Positions 5,869-8,327 of a DNA stretch of 8,327 bases are shown piece after piece (position 1 is the stretch's first letter; every line of letters begins with the position of its first letter). The DNA lies in NCBI GenBank assembly GCA_002690445.1, contig NZER01000154.1, forward strand, positions 1-8,327, read 5' to 3'. A program made the translations under genes and the position numbers. The stretch is from Candidatus Pacearchaeota archaeon (GTDB taxonomy: Archaea; Nanoarchaeota; Nanoarchaeia; Pacearchaeales; GW2011-AR1). The notes beneath the pieces were generated by a model. It saw only the letters and a list, made by a program, of their open reading frames with translations. It was not told the origin of the DNA and searched no databases.

Positions 5869-6249
5869 ATGACCAAACTTGAAAGACTCAAACTCGCAGT
5901 AGAAACGCAAGACTTTTATCACGAAAGATGCGTCCCTTTAGAAGAACAAATCGACAAAGACGTTAAGTATATTGTTAATGTAGACCATGAGGAATGGAGC
6001 AAAGAGAGAATAGAGAAAGCACTTGAAGATTGCCAGAATTTAATGATTGTTTCTGGTAAGTTTGTTAATGAAGCGGAAAACGTCCTAAACATATTATCTT
6101 CACTAACAAGAGAAGAATATGAAAGTAATGTAGAACTTGTAGGTGAGGTTGCTGTTAGCGTAAGAGCCACAATGAAGCACCAGAAGAAAATCTACAACAA
6201 GCTAATTGAATTACAGGCTATTTTAATTGAAATTATTGAACGATTTTAA
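5869..6249 (+). CDS. Hypothetical all-helical protein between rIIA and rIIB
   Basis: A 126-residue acidic protein, predicted almost entirely helical with heptad-like spacing (residues 45-60, 62-75 and a C-terminal IYNKLIELQAILIEIIERF). It has no signal peptide; the hydrophobic C-terminal helix is amphipathic rather than clearly membrane-spanning. I do not recognise the family. It separates rIIA from rIIB, which are adjacent in T4, so it may be expressed with them. Its stop TAA (6247-6249) is followed directly by the -35 box of the rIIB promoter. Confidence 0.78.
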   Translation: MTKLERLKLAVETQDFYHERCVPLEEQIDKDVKYIVNVDHEEWSKERIEKALEDCQNLMIVSGKFVNEAENVLNILSSLTREEYESNVELVGEVAVSVRATMKHQKKIYNKLIELQAILIEIIERF

Positions 6250-6278
6250 TTGACAAAAAGTAGGATAGACGTTAGAAT
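6250..6278 (+). promoter_or_regulatory. Sigma-70 promoter for rIIB
   Basis: Perfect TTGACA at 6250-6255, a 17-bp spacer and TAGAAT at 6273-6278. The predicted transcription start is near 6285, 13 bases before ATG 6298. The promoter abuts the stop of the preceding gene. Its -35 could be misread as a TTG start codon for rIIB. Confidence 0.8.
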
Positions 6279-6297
6279 TAAAGAATCAAAGGAAGAT

Positions 6298-7119
6298 ATG
6301 ATACCATACATACTAACTGAAAAGAGCCTAACAGTCGTAATTGACGGCAAAGCTCAAACCATGAACCATGACCATCCATCATGGGGAGTGGCTAAACAAG
6401 CACTCAAGGACTCGGATTGGGAGAAACTTGAGAAGCAGTTCGACGTAGCAAGCGCAGTTGAAGACTATTTCGACAGTGCTGCTGGCGTTGAGGTCAAAGA
6501 CGGTGGAGTATTCTACCAAGGCGAATCAGTCCACAACTATTGCGTGGACAAGATTCTGGAGTTCATGCGTCAAGGTTTGCCGTATGAGCCGTTGGTTAAG
6601 TTCTTTGGTAAGCTGATGCAAAATCCATCTAGCCGCGCCACAAACGAGCTTTACAGGTTCTTGGAGCATAAGAATATGCCCCTGACTCCAGAAGGCAACT
6701 TCCTTGCCTACAAAGGTGTGAACAACGACTTCACAGACTTCTATTCTAGGAAGTTTGACAATTCTGTTGGTCAAACCTTGAGCATGGTACGCAACGGCGT
6801 TTGCGACGATGCGAACATTGGTTGCTCTAATGGTTTCCACGCTGGAAGCTATGAGTATGCCAAGGGCTACGCGAGCAATGGCGGCAACTTGATGGTTGTT
6901 GAAATTGACCCCGCTGACGTTGTGAGTGTTCCGCATGATTGCGACTGCCAAAAGTTGCGTACAGCAATGTATAAGGTCGTAGGACATTACGAGCATATTG
7001 ACGCTCCCCCAATGGAAGATGGTCTGAACGAGGACTATATTGATTGGGACGGCAATGACGCTTATGCTGAAGGCTATGCCCAAGCAAAGCAAGATATGCT
7101 TGATAACCTCAACAATTAG
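6298..7119 (+). CDS. rIIB: rIIB-like protector protein
   Basis: A 273-residue protein of the RIIB family, partner of RIIA in lysis-timing control and protection from prophage exclusion in T4. The N-terminus fits the family (EKSLTVVIDGKAQTM, then DHPSW). The diagnostic C-terminal domain contains MPLTPEGNFLAYKGV (residues 127-141), GFHAGSYEYAKGY (179-191), VVEIDPADVVSVP (200-212) and a following KLRTAMYKVVG. The C-terminal tail after residue 240 is acidic. The frame stays open back to TTG 6250, but ATG 6298 is preferred: it has an AAGGA Shine-Dalgarno, lies just after the predicted transcription start, and the TTG is the promoter -35. A terminator follows. Confidence 0.9.
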   Translation: MIPYILTEKSLTVVIDGKAQTMNHDHPSWGVAKQALKDSDWEKLEKQFDVASAVEDYFDSAAGVEVKDGGVFYQGESVHNYCVDKILEFMRQGLPYEPLVKFFGKLMQNPSSRATNELYRFLEHKNMPLTPEGNFLAYKGVNNDFTDFYSRKFDNSVGQTLSMVRNGVCDDANIGCSNGFHAGSYEYAKGYASNGGNLMVVEIDPADVVSVPHDCDCQKLRTAMYKVVGHYEHIDAPPMEDGLNEDYIDWDGNDAYAEGYAQAKQDMLDNLNN

Positions 7120-7129
7120 TCATGGTACA

Positions 7130-7172
7130 GGGGAGTGCGGGGTTTCCCTCTGACCTCGCGCTCCTCACTTTA
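7130..7172 (+). terminator. Rho-independent terminator after rIIB
   Basis: The arms 7130-7142 and 7154-7166 form a 13-bp stem with three G-T pairs around an 11-base loop, followed by ACTTTATTTA. It starts 11 bases after the rIIB stop and resembles the rIIA terminator in its 3' arm and following T-rich sequence. Confidence 0.75.
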
Positions 7173-7228
7173 TTTAGATTAGAGGAACTTCAACCTATTC
7201 AGATATAAAACAACCTAAAATGAAACCT
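7173..7228 (+). repeat. Partial duplication of the rIIA leader and start codon
   Basis: AACAACCTAAAATGAAACCT at 7209-7228 is identical over 20 bases to 3496-3515, which spans the end of the rIIA leader, its ATG and codons MKP. Further upstream, TTTAGATTAGAG (7173-7184) matches TTTAGAATAGAG (3476-3487) at 11 of 12 positions; the latter contains the rIIA -10. The gap between the two blocks is 24 bases here and 8 at rIIA. No -35 is seen at this copy. Confidence 0.75.
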
Positions 7229-7330
7229 TATATATATAACTATTGGATAAAACAGAATGTGGTTCTTTATAGGAATAATACTTTGCATTTACTGGATAAT
7301 ACGAGACGAAAACGAGAAAAACGATTGTAG
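7220..7330 (+). CDS. Possible micro-ORF, 36 residues, from the copied rIIA start
   Basis: ATG 7220 sits in the same 20-base context as the rIIA start and opens a frame of 36 residues (MKPYIYNYWIKQN, ending RRKREKRL). Only the first three residues match RIIA. No promoter or Shine-Dalgarno is evident. It may be translated because the start context is copied, or may be a decayed gene start. Confidence 0.25.
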   Translation: MKPYIYNYWIKQNVVLYRNNTLHLLDNTRRKREKRL

Positions 7331-7340
7331 ATGGGATTAA
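7257..7340 (+). CDS. Possible tiny membrane protein, 27 residues
   Basis: ATG 7257 encodes a 27-residue peptide with a 14-residue hydrophobic stretch (WFFIGIILCIYWII) followed by a charged tail (RDENEKNDCRWD). This is the layout of a small single-span membrane protein, such as some phage lysis or exclusion factors. It overlaps the 7220 frame in another phase. Initiation signals are poor (a weak GGA about 10 bases upstream), so this is a candidate only. Confidence 0.3.
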   Translation: MWFFIGIILCIYWIIRDENEKNDCRWD

Positions 7341-7348
7341 TTTATTAA

Positions 7349-7365
7349 TTTTAATTATTTTAATT
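7349..7365 (+). repeat. AT repeat in non-coding DNA
   Basis: TTTTAATTAT (7349-7358) followed by TTTTAATT (7358-7365), 9-bp period. It is the same unit as at 411 and 2029 but with no start codon attached. Confidence 0.55.
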
Positions 7366-7449
7366 GGTGCGAATAGGTAGTGCCAAAAATATATTTATTT
7401 CAAATATGCAGCGATTTTAATTCTTTTTATTTAGCTTTACTACTAGGTG

Positions 7450-7455
7450 TATAAT
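7450..7455 (+). promoter_or_regulatory. Perfect -10 box for the metalloprotease gene
   Basis: TATAAT at 7450-7455 ends 6 bases before ATG 7462, the same distance as in the three leaderless promoters of this window. The expected -35 position (7427-7432) reads TTATTT, a poor match, so the promoter may be weak or need an activator. Confidence 0.5.
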
Positions 7456-7461
7456 ATATAT

Positions 7462-7713
7462 ATGCCTAATACCAGTAAAATCAAAGTTATTGATAAAAAA
7501 CTGGGGAGACAAAAAGCAGTAGGTCAAGCATATTCTGATGCTAGAGTAATTGAAATAGACCCAAGACAAACAAGTAAAAATTATTTAGATACTTTAATAC
7601 ATGAGCTTCTTCATGTCTATAATCCAGAGTGGTCAGAGACAAAGATAAGTAAAACAGCAACAGAAATCACTCAAATCATCTGGCAAAAAAATTACAGAAG
7701 AATCAAAAGATAA
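7462..7713 (+). CDS. Small HExxH zinc metalloprotease (SprT-like type)
   Basis: An 83-residue zincin-like protein. The motif LIHELLHVYNPEWSE contains HExxH at residues 47-51 with E59 as the probable third zinc ligand, and the following helix TATEITQIIW is typical of small phage and bacterial SprT-like/putative metallopeptidases. Residues 22-34 form the preceding strand (QAYSDARVIEIDP). Members of this size carry only the minimal catalytic core; substrates are unknown. The frame opens at GTG 7447, but ATG 7462 is preferred because TATAAT occupies 7450-7455 and the predicted transcription start is 7462. Its base composition is more AT-rich than rIIA/rIIB, which could mean separate acquisition. 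Confidence 0.82.
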   Translation: MPNTSKIKVIDKKLGRQKAVGQAYSDARVIEIDPRQTSKNYLDTLIHELLHVYNPEWSETKISKTATEITQIIWQKNYRRIKR

Positions 7714-7753
7714 ATAGCGGCCAATTTTAATTATTTTATTTATTAAAATTAAC

Positions 7754-7850
7754 TTCGAAATTTTCAGCTTCGAAATATATAGCTTCGAAATATAGCTAAA
7801 CTTAAATATAGGTTCGAAAAAAATAGCTTCGAAATATAGTGGCCCCAAAT
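7754..7850 (+). repeat. Array of 15-bp TTCGAA-centred repeats
   Basis: The palindrome TTCGAA occurs at 7754, 7769, 7784, 7813 and 7828, that is with spacings of 15, 15, 29 and 15. The fullest unit reads AGCTTCGAAATATAG. The 29-base gap holds a decayed unit (CTTAAATATAGG), and AAATATAG recurs once more at about 7846-7853. Because the core is a perfect palindrome, the array could be a set of binding sites for a dimeric protein: operators or origin iterons. Confidence 0.8.
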
Positions 7851-7946
7851 ATAGAGGCTTTTTGCGCCATTTAGCAAATTATTCTAGTTTTTGCGAAAAA
7901 AGAAAGTGATTTAGAATATAATGAAAATTACATTGATTTTTGGCTA

Positions 7947-7974
7947 TTTTAATTATTTTAATTCATTTAATTAT
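7947..7974 (+). repeat. Triple AT repeat in non-coding DNA
   Basis: TTTTAATTA, TTTTAATTC and ATTTAATTA start at 7947, 7956 and 7965 (9-bp period) and lead straight into TTGACA at 7974-7979. They could act as an UP-like element or a melting region; no -10 follows at a good distance. Confidence 0.55.
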
Positions 7975-8030
7975 TGACAAGTTATTGGTGGGCCGCGCTG
8001 AATTAAATTGTATTTTAATTGTTTTTATTA

Positions 8031-8059
8031 TTGACACAAAGTGGGTCATGCCTCATAAT
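8031..8059 (+). promoter_or_regulatory. Sigma-70 promoter giving a leaderless mRNA (gene 8066)
   Basis: Perfect TTGACA at 8031-8036, a 17-bp spacer and CATAAT at 8054-8059 (5 of 6), then 6 bases and ATG 8066. The geometry is identical to the promoters at 1026 and 2197. A TTTTAATTG unit lies at 8013-8021 just upstream. Confidence 0.8.
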
Positions 8060-8065
8060 AGGTAC

Positions 8066-8327
8066 ATGGCAGTTAAGAAGAAGTCAAACGCTGGTCGGAA
8101 AAAAGGTTCTGTAAGTTTCTGTATGGTTCCTCTATCCGAGTTAAATACAAAATTAAGTTCAAATGCTATTGTTATTATATCTCGCAAGTTTGCTTGTGCT
8201 ATGGGCATTGAGGGGCAACCTATTATTGCTGCTCCTAATATGATTGTACCTTTTGCACAAGCACAAGTAGCGCAGTCCAACGTACAGGTTGAGACGTTCG
8301 AGAAAAAAGAAAGTAAAGAAGAAGAAA
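8066..8327 (+). CDS. Hypothetical protein with a basic N-terminus (3' end outside window)
   Basis: The frame from ATG 8066 is open to the window edge, giving 87 residues. It begins with a basic segment, MAVKKKSNAGRKKGS (1-15), followed by a conserved-looking core (FCMVPLSELNTKLSS, residues 18-32, then IVIISRKFACAMGI) and a Glu/Lys-rich end. The GRKKGS stretch resembles an AT-hook-like basic motif, which would suit the AT-rich DNA just upstream, but the match is weak. No known family is recognised. The strong promoter and exact start geometry support it as a real gene. Confidence 0.75.
   Translation, partial: MAVKKKSNAGRKKGSVSFCMVPLSELNTKLSSNAIVIISRKFACAMGIEGQPIIAAPNMIVPFAQAQVAQSNVQVETFEKKESKEEE

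Larger units (their letters stand above)
7120..7446. other. Intergenic region downstream of rIIB
   Basis: Between rIIB and the metalloprotease gene no long reading frame exists. The stretch holds the rIIB terminator, a partial copy of the rIIA leader (7173-7228), two overlapping micro-ORFs (7220-7330 and 7257-7340), a double TTTTAATTAT-type repeat (7349-7365) and a further TTTTAATT at 7415-7422. Confidence 0.7.
7714..8065. other. AT-rich non-coding region with repeat array
   Basis: No credible gene. It begins with an AT-only inverted repeat (AATTTTAAT 7723-7731 with ATTAAAATT 7742-7750), continues with the TTCGAA array, a short GGCC/GGC-TTTTT stretch near 7841-7865, an isolated TATAAT (7917-7922), three AT-repeat units (7947-7974), an isolated TTGACA (7974-7979) with no good -10, and ends in the promoter of gene 8066. 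Replication origin, operator region or transcription start hub are all possible. Confidence 0.65.

Noticed and set aside
6526..7092. 188-codon open frame on the minus strand within rIIB
   Set aside because: It lies wholly inside the well-supported rIIB gene, shows no family motif, and every supported gene here is on the + strand.
7723..7750. AT-only hairpin after the metalloprotease as a terminator
   Set aside because: A 9-bp all-AT stem is weak and is built from the AT repeat unit; it is noted as an inverted repeat within the non-coding region instead.
7633..7848. Minus-strand frame with a pentapeptide-like pattern (ISKLY, ISKLK) across the 15-bp repeats
   Set aside because: A 15-bp DNA repeat automatically gives a 5-residue repeat. 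The frame overlaps the metalloprotease gene, lacks a start signal, and the motif is not the usual A(D/N)Lxx.
7921..7977. 18-codon frame after TATAAT at 7917
   Set aside because: Too short, made largely of AT-repeat codons, with no -35 and no Shine-Dalgarno.
7974..8008. Second promoter from the TTGACA at 7974
   Set aside because: No acceptable -10 at 16-18 bp (best is CTGAAT, 3 of 6), and no gene starts nearby.

Overview
The window looks like part of a tailed double-stranded DNA bacteriophage genome (Caudoviricetes-like), probably from an uncultured environmental phage. It is AT-rich, every supported gene is on the + strand, most genes encode unrecognised proteins of 50-130 residues packed end to end, and there is a clear T4-type rIIA/rIIB pair plus a secreted cell-wall hydrolase. 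No integrase, tRNA, IS element or CRISPR array is visible. The promoters are ordinary sigma-70 type (TTGACA / TATAAT-like). A lipobox and a Sec-type signal peptide fit a Gram-negative host, but the host cannot be named from this sequence.

Layout. 1-1010: end of one gene, then a small lipoprotein, a zinc-ribbon protein and two small unknown proteins. 1026-2222: a promoter and a tightly overlapped set of five small genes (ATGA overlaps at 1330 and 1852). 2197-3475: a promoter drives a SleB/Hydrolase_2-like endolysin, followed by a paralogue of the 1330 gene, a small coiled-coil-like protein and a basic protein resembling ribosome modulation factor. 3455-7166: rIIA with its own promoter and terminator, a helical protein of unknown function, then rIIB with its own promoter and a terminator that resembles the rIIA one. 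7167-8065: mostly non-coding, very AT-rich DNA holding a partial copy of the rIIA leader, possible micro-ORFs, a small HExxH metalloprotease gene and an array of 15-bp TTCGAA-centred repeats. 8066-end: the start of a gene with a basic N-terminus.

The most striking pattern is how genes start. Three promoters (for the genes at 1061, 2232 and 8066) have identical geometry: a perfect TTGACA, 17 bp, a -10 hexamer, 6 bp, then ATG. This puts the predicted transcription start on the A of the start codon, so these mRNAs should be leaderless. A fourth gene (7462) has a perfect TATAAT at the same distance from ATG, but no good -35. A second class of starts (439, 2046, 3233, 5869) has no Shine-Dalgarno sequence; each ATG instead abuts a 9-10 bp tandem AT repeat (TTTTAATTAT or its complement). 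Only a few genes (202, 618, 6298) have a recognisable Shine-Dalgarno.

Functionally, the endolysin and the rII pair point to a lysis/lysis-timing and host-interaction region. The small genes around them are typical phage accessory genes of unknown role. Two start codons should be placed internally: rIIB at 6298 rather than TTG 6250, because the -35 box occupies the upstream start, and the metalloprotease at 7462 rather than GTG 7447.
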